Positions 36,190 through 45,488 of a stretch of 56,257 nucleotides of DNA are shown here, piece after piece (within the stretch, counting starts at the first letter, position 1; every line of letters begins with the position of its first letter). Position numbers and translations under genes: made by a program. The stretch is taken from positions 1 to 56,257 of the forward strand of contig NZ_FOXC01000016.1 in NCBI RefSeq assembly GCF_900115605.1, given 5' to 3'. The notes below the pieces were generated by a model, which worked only from the letters and a program-made list of their open reading frames with translations, did no database searches and was not told the DNA's origin. The DNA is from Halolactibacillus halophilus (GTDB taxonomy: Bacteria > Bacillota > Bacilli > Bacillales > Amphibacillaceae).

Positions 36190-37410
36190 TTAATTAACGC
36201 GACGCACATGGCCGCTAAATTTACTTGCCCAGTAACCTGAGGTCATATCAGCAACTGCAACACCTGTTGATGTTTGAGAGCCGATGAATTTACCGTTACC
36301 TACATAAATACCAACGTGACCGTTCGTCTTATACGTATTAAAGAAAACAATGTCGCCTGGTTGAATTTGGCTATAAGCTATTTTTGTACCTGTGTACTGT
36401 AGACCTGATGTACTACTTGGAATATGAATGCCTTCTTGTCTAAATGCCCATGACACATAACCTGAACAATCAAATAACCCACGAGAAATGTCATACTGTG
36501 ATCGTCCGCCACCAAATTTATACGTTGAGTTACCAATATATTTGTAACCAGCTGAGATAATATTACTTGTATTACCACTGCCTGCACTTACCGTTGGTGC
36601 AGCCGATGATGATGATGATTGTGTATATTGCGACGGGCTACTTGTCGATGCTTGCGACTCAGTATTACGTGCGCGAATATTTTCAATCATGCGATCAATG
36701 TCACTTGTTTCAAGCTCTAAATCTCTCACTAATTGTTCGCTTTTTTCTTGTTGCGCTGTTAAAGTATCAATATTATCCTGATGATGTTCTTTTTGATTTT
36801 CAAGTTGTGCTTGCATCAATTCTAATTCTTCCATTGTCTCTTCAAGTGAGGTTAATTTAGCTTCAACGTCACTTTTCTTAGTTTCTACTTCAGCTTGTGC
36901 ATCACTGATTTGATCTAATAGCTTTTGATCTGACTGGGTAATTTTATTGATCATCGTAACCCGTTCAATAAAATCTAAAAAGCTATCAGACCCAAAGATG
37001 ACTTCAATGTAACTCACTGTACCACCATTTTTTTGTAATGCGACCATACGATCTTTTAAAATGTCACGACGTTTTTCAATGTCTACTTCTAAGTCAGCAA
37101 TGTCTGCTTCTAACGCTTTAACTTCAGCTTGTGATGTTTCAATCGCTTCGGTTGTTTCAGTAATGGTTGTTTCGTTTAATTCAATCGCTTCATTGGTACG
37201 TTCAATTTCATCTTCAAGTTCAACCATTTCTTCTTGTAACGTTTCTAATTCTGCTTTCTTTTCAGCAAGTTCTGCTTGGACTTCTTCACGTTCTTGTTTT
37301 AACTCACTTTCTGTTTCTGCTGAAACACTATCACTTAGCAATGGTGAAGCAAACAACAGACTAGATGAGACGATGAGACTTGCGAGAATTTTTTTACCGA
37401 ACACAGACAT
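36190..37410 (-). CDS. CwlO-like NlpC/P60 peptidoglycan DL-endopeptidase
   Basis: 406 residues. Signal peptide (ILASLIVSSSLLFASPLL, cleavage near SVSAE), long coiled coil of Glu/Lys/Leu heptads (about 33-245), a Ser-rich linker (about 250-275), and a C-terminal NlpC/P60 domain with catalytic Cys in FDCSGYVSW, His in NGHVGIYVG and a downstream polar residue. It cuts peptidoglycan stem peptides to allow elongation. The same layout and a WalR-like box upstream match B. subtilis CwlO, which is WalRK-controlled and activated by FtsEX through the coiled coil. Confidence 0.92.
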   Translation of the reverse strand: MSVFGKKILASLIVSSSLLFASPLLSDSVSAETESELKQEREEVQAELAEKKAELETLQEEMVELEDEIERTNEAIELNETTITETTEAIETSQAEVKALEADIADLEVDIEKRRDILKDRMVALQKNGGTVSYIEVIFGSDSFLDFIERVTMINKITQSDQKLLDQISDAQAEVETKKSDVEAKLTSLEETMEELELMQAQLENQKEHHQDNIDTLTAQQEKSEQLVRDLELETSDIDRMIENIRARNTESQASTSSPSQYTQSSSSSAAPTVSAGSGNTSNIISAGYKYIGNSTYKFGGGRSQYDISRGLFDCSGYVSWAFRQEGIHIPSSTSGLQYTGTKIAYSQIQPGDIVFFNTYKTNGHVGIYVGNGKFIGSQTSTGVAVADMTSGYWASKFSGHVRRVN

Positions 37411-37544
37411 TCACTCATTTCTTTTCGTATTTTGTCATATATTAGTTATAGAATCTCGTATTGCAAACGTTACCAAGATTCTTTCGTTTATTTACTCAGT
37501 GACGCCAGTATAACACGTAAAGGTGTCAAAACCGTTTTAATTTC

Positions 37545-37561
37545 ATTACAGTTATGTTACA
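37545..37561 (-). promoter_or_regulatory. WalR-like binding site
   Basis: TGTAACATAACTGTAAT matches the WalR direct repeat TGTWAH-N5-TGTWAH exactly. It lies about 32 bases upstream of a TATACT -10 (about 37507-37512) that has no good -35, the arrangement of a WalR-activated promoter. The start of the CwlO-like gene is about 100 bases further on. Confidence 0.75.
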
Positions 37562-37620
37562 AAGTTTACACCTAGCTCATAATTATCAGATAATTATTAA
37601 GCATCTTCTTTAAACAAAAA

Positions 37621-37678
37621 ACACTTCGTGTATCGATGATTCCCTAATGTTTAAGGGAACCGTCGATACACGAGGTGT
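37621..37678 (-). terminator. aroD terminator
   Basis: ACACTTCGTGTATCGA and TCGATACACGAGGTGT plus an inner TTCCC/GGGAA stem make a hairpin of over 20 pairs, followed on the minus strand by TTTTTTG. Confidence 0.92.
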
Positions 37679-37684
37679 CGTGAA

Positions 37685-38416
37685 TTAAAAATAACGGTGC
37701 AAGTCTTTTAGTGTGTGAGTTAAATCCGTAACCGTCACCTGCCCTGGTGCGGAAGCTTGTGAGACCGAACCAAAAGTTAATACTGACCCACTCCACTCGC
37801 CGAGTAGACGGCTAATCACTCCTTCTTGCCCCATTGACATCGTTATGACAGGTTGTGAAATAACTTTTTTAACTTCAAGCGTCAATGACAATAGCGTGAG
37901 GACATCTTGTTTTGATTCAGGCATCACCGCGAGTTTGACAATATCTCCACCGTCTTCACTTAGAGCTTGAAGCAGCTTCATACCAGCTTTAAAATCGGGA
38001 GTAGCATTAAAATCATGATAAGATGTAATCACTTTGACACCATGTTCTTTCGCATAACTTTTTAAAATGGTTTTAGCTTCACCATCTCTGGCCCATTCAA
38101 GATCAATAACATCAACGGCCCCTGAATCGATGGCTTGCTTATAACGGGCCATATACTGATCCTTTTGATAAGGCCATTCCCCACCTTCTTCTTTCGTTCG
38201 AATCGTGTAAATTACTGGCCTAGACTCTGCTTTTAACCATGACAAAGGCGTCGCGCCATCTCCGGTATAATAATCCGCTCGCCACTCGATGACATCAATA
38301 TCTGCTCGCCTTGTCTCTTGCCAGCGTTGGTTAAACATTGCTTCAGTTGTTGCGACAATTGCTACACAAACGTTAGGTCTTGACTTTGTATCAAATGAAA
38401 CGTTCTTTATCTTCAT
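37685..38416 (-). CDS. aroD: type I 3-dehydroquinate dehydratase
   Basis: 243 residues. The type I features are present: DVIEWRADYY substrate motif (about 40-49), the general-acid His in ITSYHDFNATP and the Schiff-base Lys in DIVKLAVMPES. It dehydrates 3-dehydroquinate in the shikimate pathway. Here it is a lone gene between terminators beside the sucrose operon, unlinked to other aro genes. Ribosome site is the G-rich CAGGGGG. Confidence 0.93.
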   Translation of the reverse strand: MKIKNVSFDTKSRPNVCVAIVATTEAMFNQRWQETRRADIDVIEWRADYYTGDGATPLSWLKAESRPVIYTIRTKEEGGEWPYQKDQYMARYKQAIDSGAVDVIDLEWARDGEAKTILKSYAKEHGVKVITSYHDFNATPDFKAGMKLLQALSEDGGDIVKLAVMPESKQDVLTLLSLTLEVKKVISQPVITMSMGQEGVISRLLGEWSGSVLTFGSVSQASAPGQVTVTDLTHTLKDLHRYF

Positions 38417-38537
38417 TCTTTATCCCCCTGCCCATCATTTCACTCTAACTTTTCCAAACTTTATCGCTTTGTGATCTTCTATAAATCTAGACTGTGTTTT
38501 GATTATTCTGATACTTCGCTCTTTATTTTACCTTAAA

Positions 38538-38580
38538 AATAGACAAACTGCCAACACTTACTGTCGGCTGTTTGTCTATT
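38538..38580. terminator. scr operon terminator
   Basis: AATAGACAAAC and GTTTGTCTATT enclose an inner CCAACA...TGTCGG arm three bases past the scrB stop; minus-strand TTTTTAAGG follows. Confidence 0.85.
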
Positions 38581-38582
38581 GA

Positions 38583-40031
38583 TTAGGACTTATTCTTTTG
38601 TTCAAGTAACCAGTGAGTGAGTGTTCCGGTTGCTTCACCTGTTAACTCTATCTTTTCCTCATCTGGTTGTGGATACATCCGCGACGTCATTACATATTCA
38701 CCATCATTAATGAACACTTCAAGTGATGATTGATCAATAAAACACTGAAGTTGCTTGAGCTGTGTTAATTCAATCGTGCGTGTTTTACGGCCTCTCCCAG
38801 CTTCACCAAGTGCGAGCGTGAGTTGTTTTGTTTCATCATCATAAGTTAACGTGACATCTGATCGTATCGTAAGGGTTAGCTTTGTCACATCGTCTATTGT
38901 GACTAACAATTCAGCAGCTGTACCAGTAAAGTATTCATATGCACCCTCACTTAAGTGAAGACTGCGCACATCTTCTTGTTTACGGAGTACTTGATAGTTA
39001 GGGTGTGGCTTTTGGATTAGTTGATGATTCTCCACTGTTAGGACGCGTGGCAATGTCATCGCGTGTTGCCAGCCATACTCAAGTGGATTATCATAATCTG
39101 CATCAGGCAATCCCATCCAGGCCCACATGATGTGGTTACCCGCTTCATCTTCAAAGGTTTGCGGGGCATAAAAATCAAATCCGCGATCAAGTTCATTAAA
39201 CTGACTGGTCGGTGTAAACGTCACTTCATCTGCGTTCATCTCACCAAGATAGTAGCCAGACTGATAAACATTTTGATACAAGAACCCATCTTGGTTAACA
39301 CCTTGTGGTGAGAGTATCAATACGTCTTCACCATCTAACTCAAAAAAGTCTGGGCACTCCCACATATAGCCCATGCCTTTAAGTGGACCAAAATATGGGC
39401 CGTGGTATGTCCAATCAGTTAAGTTCGTTGATTGATATAAAATGACAAGGCCTTCATCATTTCGATTACGTGCGCCAAGAATCATGTAATAGACATCATT
39501 AATTTTTCTGATTTTCGGGTCTCGAATATGGTTACTGTATTCGGCCGGATAGTCACTAGCATCTATCACCACGTCTTTTTTCTCAATCGTCATGCCTTTA
39601 TCATAACTAACGGCGTGAATAGTATTTTGTTCACGACCAGACAAAATATAATCGTGATCACCTAAATGTTTCACATTACCCGTATAAAAATAATGCATCA
39701 CACCGTTCTCCTCAAAAGCACTACCAGAGTAGACGCCGTGAAGATCATACGGTTGGTCTGGTAATAACGCCAAGCCATTATCCTTAAAGTGCACCAAGTC
39801 CCTTGACGTGTAGTGTCCCCAGTATTTGAGTCCTCCCGCTGCATCATACGGTGAGTATTGATAATATAAATGATAGACGCCATCCACGTGAATAGCCCCA
39901 TTTGGATCATTTAGCCACCCTGTTGGTGGCATCACATGAAAATGCAGGCGATACGGGTCATCTTCTGTCTTTTTAAATGAGGCCATCATCGCTTCATAGC
40001 GCTGTTTTAATTCGTCATGTAATGGATTCAT
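38583..40031 (-). CDS. scrB: sucrose-6-phosphate hydrolase (GH32)
   Basis: 482 residues. GH32 motifs are intact: PPTGWLNDPNG with nucleophile Asp (about 41), the transition-state Asp in HIRDPKI, and the acid/base Glu in MWECPDFFEL. A C-terminal beta-sandwich ends in INDGEYVMTSRMYP. It splits sucrose-6-phosphate, the product of the upstream PTS transporter, into glucose-6-phosphate and fructose. No signal peptide. Last gene of scrRAKB. Confidence 0.95.
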   Translation of the reverse strand: MNPLHDELKQRYEAMMASFKKTEDDPYRLHFHVMPPTGWLNDPNGAIHVDGVYHLYYQYSPYDAAGGLKYWGHYTSRDLVHFKDNGLALLPDQPYDLHGVYSGSAFEENGVMHYFYTGNVKHLGDHDYILSGREQNTIHAVSYDKGMTIEKKDVVIDASDYPAEYSNHIRDPKIRKINDVYYMILGARNRNDEGLVILYQSTNLTDWTYHGPYFGPLKGMGYMWECPDFFELDGEDVLILSPQGVNQDGFLYQNVYQSGYYLGEMNADEVTFTPTSQFNELDRGFDFYAPQTFEDEAGNHIMWAWMGLPDADYDNPLEYGWQHAMTLPRVLTVENHQLIQKPHPNYQVLRKQEDVRSLHLSEGAYEYFTGTAAELLVTIDDVTKLTLTIRSDVTLTYDDETKQLTLALGEAGRGRKTRTIELTQLKQLQCFIDQSSLEVFINDGEYVMTSRMYPQPDEEKIELTGEATGTLTHWLLEQKNKS

Positions 40032-40056
40032 TGACTCATCCCCCTGTCAGATTGCT

Positions 40057-41019
40057 TTAGTTTTGTTCGCTAACAAATGTTTTTGTTGCTTCAATCGTTG
40101 GTAAAGACTCCACTGCTCCGTGTTTTGTCGTTGTCAGGGCCGCAAAAGCATTACTAAAGGTGAGCAGATCACGTGCTGTTTCTTTTGTTAACTCACTTAA
40201 TAATTCTAATGTAGCGATTTGATATAAAAATGAACCAATAAAAGCATCTCCTGCTCCTGTTGTATCAATCGCTTCAACTTTAAAACCGTGATGCGAAACA
40301 CTAAAATCTTGTGTTAATAAGACGGCGCCGTCTTTACCTTTTGTATAGATCACTAGTTTTACCCGGTCCTTAAATAGCGATTGTAAGGCAGCTTGTTCAT
40401 CTTCAATACCGGTAATAAAGGTCAGTTCTTCATCTGACACTTTCACAATATCCGCTAACGGTAGAAACGATTGAATGGCCTCTTGACAACTTGCTTCATC
40501 TGGCCACAGGGGGAGTCGCACATTCGGATCAAAACTAATTATGGCGCCCCGCCGAATCGCATCTTCTATCACTTGTTTATGTGCATATTTGACCGGCGCT
40601 TCAATTAAGTCAACCGAACAAAAATGTATTAAATCGCCCTTTTGAAACGGAATATCTTTGACTTCGGTCTCATTCAACAGCATATCAGCACTCGGTTTCC
40701 GGTAAAACGAAAAGTCGCGCTGACCATCTTTTTTTAGCGATACAAAGGCAAGTCCTGTATTGGCTTCATCTGTTTTTAGTAAGTAAGTCGTATCAACACC
40801 ATATTGTTCTAATTGTTCTGTGATATGATCCCCAAAAGCATCTCGTCCTAACTTAGAAATAAAATGACTGTTGCCTCCTAATTTACTCACCGTCATTGCC
40901 ACATTGGCAGGAGCACCACCCATGACGCGTTTAAAACTTGGTACGTCTTTAAGATCCGAATCCGTTACACTCGGTATAAAATCAATCAAAGCTTCACCAA
41001 TACTATAGATTTCACTCAT
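40057..41019 (-). CDS. scrK: fructokinase (PfkB family)
   Basis: About 320 residues. PfkB signature 1 is VMGGAPANVAMTVSKLGGNSHF and signature 2 is EAIDTTGAGDAFIGSFLY with catalytic Asp in TTGAGDA. It phosphorylates the fructose released by ScrB. The ATG at 41019 has AAGGG upstream with a 12-base gap; a GTG three codons earlier sits too near the ribosome site. scrB follows after 25 bases. Confidence 0.9.
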   Translation of the reverse strand: MSEIYSIGEALIDFIPSVTDSDLKDVPSFKRVMGGAPANVAMTVSKLGGNSHFISKLGRDAFGDHITEQLEQYGVDTTYLLKTDEANTGLAFVSLKKDGQRDFSFYRKPSADMLLNETEVKDIPFQKGDLIHFCSVDLIEAPVKYAHKQVIEDAIRRGAIISFDPNVRLPLWPDEASCQEAIQSFLPLADIVKVSDEELTFITGIEDEQAALQSLFKDRVKLVIYTKGKDGAVLLTQDFSVSHHGFKVEAIDTTGAGDAFIGSFLYQIATLELLSELTKETARDLLTFSNAFAALTTTKHGAVESLPTIEATKTFVSEQN

Positions 41020-41028
41020 TGTATCCAC

Positions 41029-41320
41029 ATTCCCTTCATCTTATTATTAAAGTTTATTGAAGTACTCCCATTGACATTCTAACCAATGTTTGAGGAAGGT
41101 ATCTTCTCGCCTTAATGCAATAAATAAATCTTTAAGCCAGACGGCACATCTATAAAAGTCAATCGTCTATAAAGTCTCTGTTTAGGCTATACCCCTTATT
41201 TACAATGCTTACACGTCAGTAAAGGATCAACTAATACTGACAATAAGGGTATAAGGCATCTGCCCTATACCCTTATTTGTTCATATACCTAAAAATATAA
41301 CATCACTTCATTTATTCTTC
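41029..41320. promoter_or_regulatory. scrA-scrK intercistronic region with competing hairpins
   Basis: Three related arms are present: TATACCCCTTATTT (41188-41201), AATAAGGGTATA (41242-41253) and TATACCCTTATTT (41266-41278). The middle arm can pair with either neighbour, and an inner stem GTCAGTA...TACTGAC (41215-41241) lies between the first two. Such exclusive pairing may lower scrK/scrB expression relative to scrA or stabilise transcript ends. No gene is present. Confidence 0.6.
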
Positions 41321-42694
41321 TTAAGCATTCAGATCTTCTGATATTTTTTTAGATTGCAGTCTAACAAGAACAAAACCTACACCAAAAGCAATGGCAATAA
41401 CAAGTAGATAGAATAAGAGGTCTACTCCACCATATAGCAGTAAGCCAGGAATAAAAGTAATTCCCATACCTGTTGCTTTAATACCTAACAGGTAAGTAAC
41501 AAAACCACCAATTGCACCTGCAATCATACCTGATGCGAATACTCTAAAGCTGCGTAAGTTAACCCCGAATAATAACGGTTCGGTGATACCAAATAATGTT
41601 GAAGCAGTTGATGAAAATGCATTTGTACGCTTCACTTTATTTTTCATTAACATCGCTGCAGCAACTGCGGCACCAAATTGACCCGCCATTGATGCTGTAA
41701 TTAATGTTTGAACAACATTCTCACCACCATTATTTAAGAGATTGATCTCAATAATAGATAATGAGTGGTGAAGACCTGTAATAGTTAATAACTGTTGAAA
41801 ACCTGCGAATACAATGTAACCAATACCAAATGGTGCTTCAAGAATATTAACGATAAAATCAATGACACCTGTTTCAATTAATTGAATGATTGGACCTAAA
41901 ATAAATAACATAGCTGCAATCGTAATGGTAATCGTTAAGAATGGCGTCACAACCAAGTCCATTAATTGTGGTACAACTTTTCGTAAACTTTTTTCTAACT
42001 TAGAAATCAAGTAACCTGCTACAATTGCTGGGATAATTGATCCTTGATAACCGATAATATCAATACCAAAGACTGTTAGAGGATTCGCATCGCCACCAGC
42101 AACAGCCCAAGCATTCGGTAATTGCGGTGCAACCATCATCAAACCAACAACAATACCTAAGAGAGGGTTACCACCGAATTTCTTAGTTGCACTATATGCA
42201 ATAAGGACTGGTAAGAATGCAAAGGCCGTATCGGTAAGCATCTGGAATAATATAAGTGCTTCATCTGACAAGTCCATACCTAATTCAATTAATAAACCAC
42301 GTACCCCCATCAGTAAACCAGTGGTTACCAACGCTGGTATTAATGGTACTAAAATATCTGCGAGTGTTCGCACTACTTTTTGTGCTGGACTCAAGTTCTT
42401 ATACACATCATCCTTAAAGTCACCGTTTGATTCATTGCTGTCACTGTCACCCATAACTGTTTGTAAATCAGCATAGACAGCGTTAACTTTGCCTGTACCA
42501 AAAATAAATTGATGCTGACCCGTGTTAAAGAAATAGCCTTTTGATTCAGGAATTTCCTCTGCTTTTGCTTTGTCTACTTTGCTATCATCTTTTAAGATGA
42601 TCCGTAAACGGGTGGCACAGTGTTCATAATTTTTAATGTTGTCTTTACCACCAACAACTTCAAATAACTTATCGAGCGTTTGTTGATATTTCAT
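41321..42694 (-). CDS. scrA: sucrose-specific PTS transporter subunit IIBC
   Basis: 457 residues. The IIB domain (1-85) carries the phospho-Cys in NYEHCATRLRIIL (Cys26). The IIC domain has about ten membrane segments and the family motif FGITEPLLFGV. No IIA domain is fused, so it must use another PTS protein's IIA-glucose-type domain. It imports and phosphorylates sucrose. Ribosome site AGGAGG. Flanked by scrR upstream and scrK downstream, which supports sucrose over other disaccharides. Confidence 0.9.
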   Translation of the reverse strand: MKYQQTLDKLFEVVGGKDNIKNYEHCATRLRIILKDDSKVDKAKAEEIPESKGYFFNTGQHQFIFGTGKVNAVYADLQTVMGDSDSNESNGDFKDDVYKNLSPAQKVVRTLADILVPLIPALVTTGLLMGVRGLLIELGMDLSDEALILFQMLTDTAFAFLPVLIAYSATKKFGGNPLLGIVVGLMMVAPQLPNAWAVAGGDANPLTVFGIDIIGYQGSIIPAIVAGYLISKLEKSLRKVVPQLMDLVVTPFLTITITIAAMLFILGPIIQLIETGVIDFIVNILEAPFGIGYIVFAGFQQLLTITGLHHSLSIIEINLLNNGGENVVQTLITASMAGQFGAAVAAAMLMKNKVKRTNAFSSTASTLFGITEPLLFGVNLRSFRVFASGMIAGAIGGFVTYLLGIKATGMGITFIPGLLLYGGVDLLFYLLVIAIAFGVGFVLVRLQSKKISEDLNA

Positions 42695-42787
42695 CTTGTT
42701 CGCCTCCTAGTATTTTTTAAAAATATATGATGACATACTTGGTATTCCCCAGTATGAGACATCCTAATCCTGATTTAATCGATAAAC

Positions 42788-42801
42788 TGAAATCGATTTC
42801 A
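42788..42801. promoter_or_regulatory. ScrR operator upstream of scrA
   Basis: TGAAATCGATTTCA, a perfect palindrome within AACTGAAATCGATTTCACAT. The same 20 bases occur at 43855-43874 before scrR. It is the expected size for a LacI-family operator with a central CG, 94 bases before scrA. Confidence 0.9.
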
Positions 42802-42831
42802 CATTCCTGTAAAAAGAACACACTGCTCTTT

Positions 42832-43821
42832 TTATAAAACTCTTACTGACGCACGCGTTTTTAACTCAAACGTCGTCATCAACGTGTCGCCTTGTTTTTC
42901 TGGGTTCTTCATCAATTCAAACACGGTCTCTGCCGCCATCTTCCCACTGGTCTTAAACGTGTAATGGACAGTTGTAAGCGGCGGGTTTAAATATTCTGCC
43001 AGCTTAATGTCACCAATACCAACCACTGACACGTCGTTTGGTACATCGAGCCCGGCATCAAGTAAGGCATGAATCGCACCAATCGCTAAGTGATCCGTCA
43101 CTGCTAACACAGCCGTTGGCGTCTTATAGCTTAAAATTTTCTGCATCATTTGATAGCCAGTATCAATATCAAAATCACCAATCGCCATCAATCGATCGTT
43201 GACGTCAATCTTGTAGTTGTTTAAACAATCCAGATACGCTTTTTTTCTTACGATTCCAACCGCTTCATCCTTCTCATCTACCCCAATAAAAGCAATGTCT
43301 CGGTGGTTTTGTTTCACCAAATACTCAGTCATAGTATAACTTGCGTCATAATCATTATGAACAATCGATGTATACCCTTTCACTTTCTGTCCTAAAATGA
43401 CAATCGGCACAATCAACTTATCCATCACCGCTAAGTGTTGATCCGTTACTTCAGTCCCCATCATGATAATGCCATCAACAGATTTATTCGATAAAAACTT
43501 TAAATAATTAATTTCCTCATCGATATCTAAATCAGTATTGGCGATTAACACTTGGTAACCATGTGCCCTTGCTACCTCAGTCACACCTGCCACCACACGG
43601 CTGGCGGTTTCTGTACTAATTTTTGGTACGATAACACCTAACATTTGAGACTTTTGGTTCTTTAATGATTGTGCAATCGGATTTGGTTGATAGTCAACAT
43701 CTTTAATGACTTTCAACACAGCTTCACGTTTTTCTTCTTTGACATAGCCATTGTTGTTCATAACTCTTGAAACTGTCGCAGGTGAAACACCTGCCAATCT
43801 TGCAATATCTTTAATCCGCAT
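42832..43821 (-). CDS. scrR: LacI-family sucrose operon repressor
   Basis: About 329 residues. The N-terminal LacI helix-turn-helix is MRIKDIARLAGVSPATVSRV and hinge helix YQPNPIAQSLK; a periplasmic-binding-like effector domain follows (LGVIVPKIS to end). The ATG at 43821 lies six bases after GAGAGGTG; a GTG three codons earlier overlaps the site. It sits upstream of scrA and, with matched operators before both genes, probably represses the operon and itself until sugar (fructose or a phosphate) binds. Confidence 0.9.
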   Translation of the reverse strand: MRIKDIARLAGVSPATVSRVMNNNGYVKEEKREAVLKVIKDVDYQPNPIAQSLKNQKSQMLGVIVPKISTETASRVVAGVTEVARAHGYQVLIANTDLDIDEEINYLKFLSNKSVDGIIMMGTEVTDQHLAVMDKLIVPIVILGQKVKGYTSIVHNDYDASYTMTEYLVKQNHRDIAFIGVDEKDEAVGIVRKKAYLDCLNNYKIDVNDRLMAIGDFDIDTGYQMMQKILSYKTPTAVLAVTDHLAIGAIHALLDAGLDVPNDVSVVGIGDIKLAEYLNPPLTTVHYTFKTSGKMAAETVFELMKNPEKQGDTLMTTFELKTRASVRVL

Positions 43822-43857
43822 AGGTATCACCTCTCAATAGTCACTTGGAGACATAAC

Positions 43858-43871
43858 TGAAATCGATTTCA
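43858..43871. promoter_or_regulatory. ScrR operator in scrR promoter
   Basis: TGAAATCGATTTCA, identical to the scrA site. It starts just downstream of the scrR -10, in a position where repressor would block RNA polymerase. Confidence 0.92.
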
Positions 43872-43878
43872 CATACAC

Positions 43879-43906
43879 ATTATATCAAATCCTCTGTCTG
43901 TGTCAA
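43879..43906 (-). promoter_or_regulatory. scrR promoter
   Basis: Minus-strand TTGACA (43901-43906) and TATAAT (43879-43884) with a 16-base spacer, followed at once by the operator. A nearly perfect sigma-A promoter. Confidence 0.88.
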
Positions 43907-43974
43907 CCGGTTTTCATGAAAAAATGTATTCGTTTACAAAAATACTTGCACATTTTAATTTGTTGCTTTACATA

Positions 43975-44009
43975 AAAAAGGGAGAGTTCCCAAAAGAACT
44001 CTCCCTTTT
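43975..44009 (-). terminator. glg operon terminator
   Basis: AAAAGGGAGAGTT and AACTCTCCCTTTT with an eight-base loop, about 20 bases past the glgA stop. Confidence 0.92.
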
Positions 44010-44028
44010 ATCATCTAGATTTAAGTTT

Positions 44029-45471
44029 TTAAATCAAACTACCTTCATGCTCTTCACTTTCATCAACAATTTCGTAGACATTGTAATATTCTTCTGACTG
44101 TTGTTCCCAGTCAAAGTTTGTATCAAATGCTTGTTTCACAAAGCCCTTAAAACGTTCTTTCTCATCATCGTAAATACGTTTTGCCCGTCTGATTTGTTCA
44201 AACATCTTATGGGCATTGTACTCATCAAAGATGAAGCCATTACCTTCATTTGAATCAATCTCAATATGACTAACGGTATCGTTTAAACCTCCAGTCCGAT
44301 TCACGACCGGTAACGCCCCGTATTTAAGAGCAATAATTTGACTTAAACCACAAGGTTCTATACGTGATGGCATTAAAAATAAGTCACTAGCTGCATAAAT
44401 GTTAGAGGCAAGCGCATTACTAAACTTAATATGAATCGATGTTTGGGTCGGATACCGGTTTTGAACATACTTAAAGAATTCTTCATAATGGTAATCGCCT
44501 GTACCAAGAACAATCAATTGAATGTCTAAAGCCATTAATTCCTCAATCATTCGCTGAACTAAATCAATCCCTTTTAGTTCAACTAAACGCGAGACCATCC
44601 CAATCGTTAACTTATCGGGATCGAGTCCTTGTTCTTTTAAAAAGGCTGCTTTATTTTTCTTTTTCCCCTCAACGTCTTCGTAAGGGTAGGCTAAAGCTTT
44701 GTCTGTCATTGGGTTAAACACTTCATAGTCAACCCCATTTAAAATGCCTGTCATCTTCCATTTCACATCGCGGATGACCCCGTCCAACCCTTCACCAAAA
44801 TAGGCGTGCTCAAGTTCTTTAGCGTAAGTTGGCGACACTGTTGTGACGTAATCTGAATAATAAATACCCGCTTTCATGATATTGATCGCACCATGAAATT
44901 CGAGTTCCGATGTGATATCTGACGGATAAAGACCTAACACTTCATATAATGTCTCTACTCCGTAAATCCCTTGGTATTTAATATTGTGAATCGTAAGGAC
45001 CGTCTTCACTTGGTGACCGCAGCCTGCGTGCCCTTGTTTTTTTAGTAACATGGGAATAGCAGCTGTTTGCCAATCATTACAGTGAATGATATTTGGACAA
45101 AAGTCGTACTTTGGAATAAACGAGAGAATCGCTTTTGAGAAGAATAAAAACCGTTCGGCCTCATCAAAATATCCATAAAGGCCCGGTCGACCAAAATAGT
45201 AATCATTTTTAATGAAGTACCAAAACACGTTATCGTATTTTAAATAAAACAATTCACACTGTTGGTGGCGCCAGTTTAATTGAACAGTAAAGTCACCAAT
45301 CTTCGGCATTTCTTGCTTATACTCATCTGGAATATCTTGATACAAGGGCATAACCGCGCGAATATCGACATTGTTTTTCTTTAATGTCTTTGGCAAAGAA
45401 CCAGCGACATCACCTAATCCTCCACTTTTCGCAAATGGAAAAGCTTCCGACGTTGCATATAATATTTTCAC
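44029..45471 (-). CDS. glgA: glycogen synthase (ADP-glucose)
   Basis: 480 residues. The ADP-glucose-binding KSGGLGDV motif is at the N-terminus (AFPFAKSGGLGDVAGSLP). The glycosyltransferase family 5 C-terminal domain carries PSRIEPCGLSQIIALKYG, with the catalytic Glu, and VNRTGGLNDTV. It extends alpha-1,4-glucan chains. Start GTG at 45471 with AGGAGGG ten bases upstream. Last gene of the glg operon; in B. subtilis glgP would follow, here a terminator does. Confidence 0.95.
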   Translation of the reverse strand: MKILYATSEAFPFAKSGGLGDVAGSLPKTLKKNNVDIRAVMPLYQDIPDEYKQEMPKIGDFTVQLNWRHQQCELFYLKYDNVFWYFIKNDYYFGRPGLYGYFDEAERFLFFSKAILSFIPKYDFCPNIIHCNDWQTAAIPMLLKKQGHAGCGHQVKTVLTIHNIKYQGIYGVETLYEVLGLYPSDITSELEFHGAINIMKAGIYYSDYVTTVSPTYAKELEHAYFGEGLDGVIRDVKWKMTGILNGVDYEVFNPMTDKALAYPYEDVEGKKKNKAAFLKEQGLDPDKLTIGMVSRLVELKGIDLVQRMIEELMALDIQLIVLGTGDYHYEEFFKYVQNRYPTQTSIHIKFSNALASNIYAASDLFLMPSRIEPCGLSQIIALKYGALPVVNRTGGLNDTVSHIEIDSNEGNGFIFDEYNAHKMFEQIRRAKRIYDDEKERFKGFVKQAFDTNFDWEQQSEEYYNVYEIVDESEEHEGSLI

Positions 45472-45488
45472 TCGTATTTTCCCTCCTA

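Noticed and set aside
36567-37513. Plus-strand frames opposite the CwlO-like gene
   Set aside because: Low-complexity shadows of the coiled coil and Ser-rich linker.
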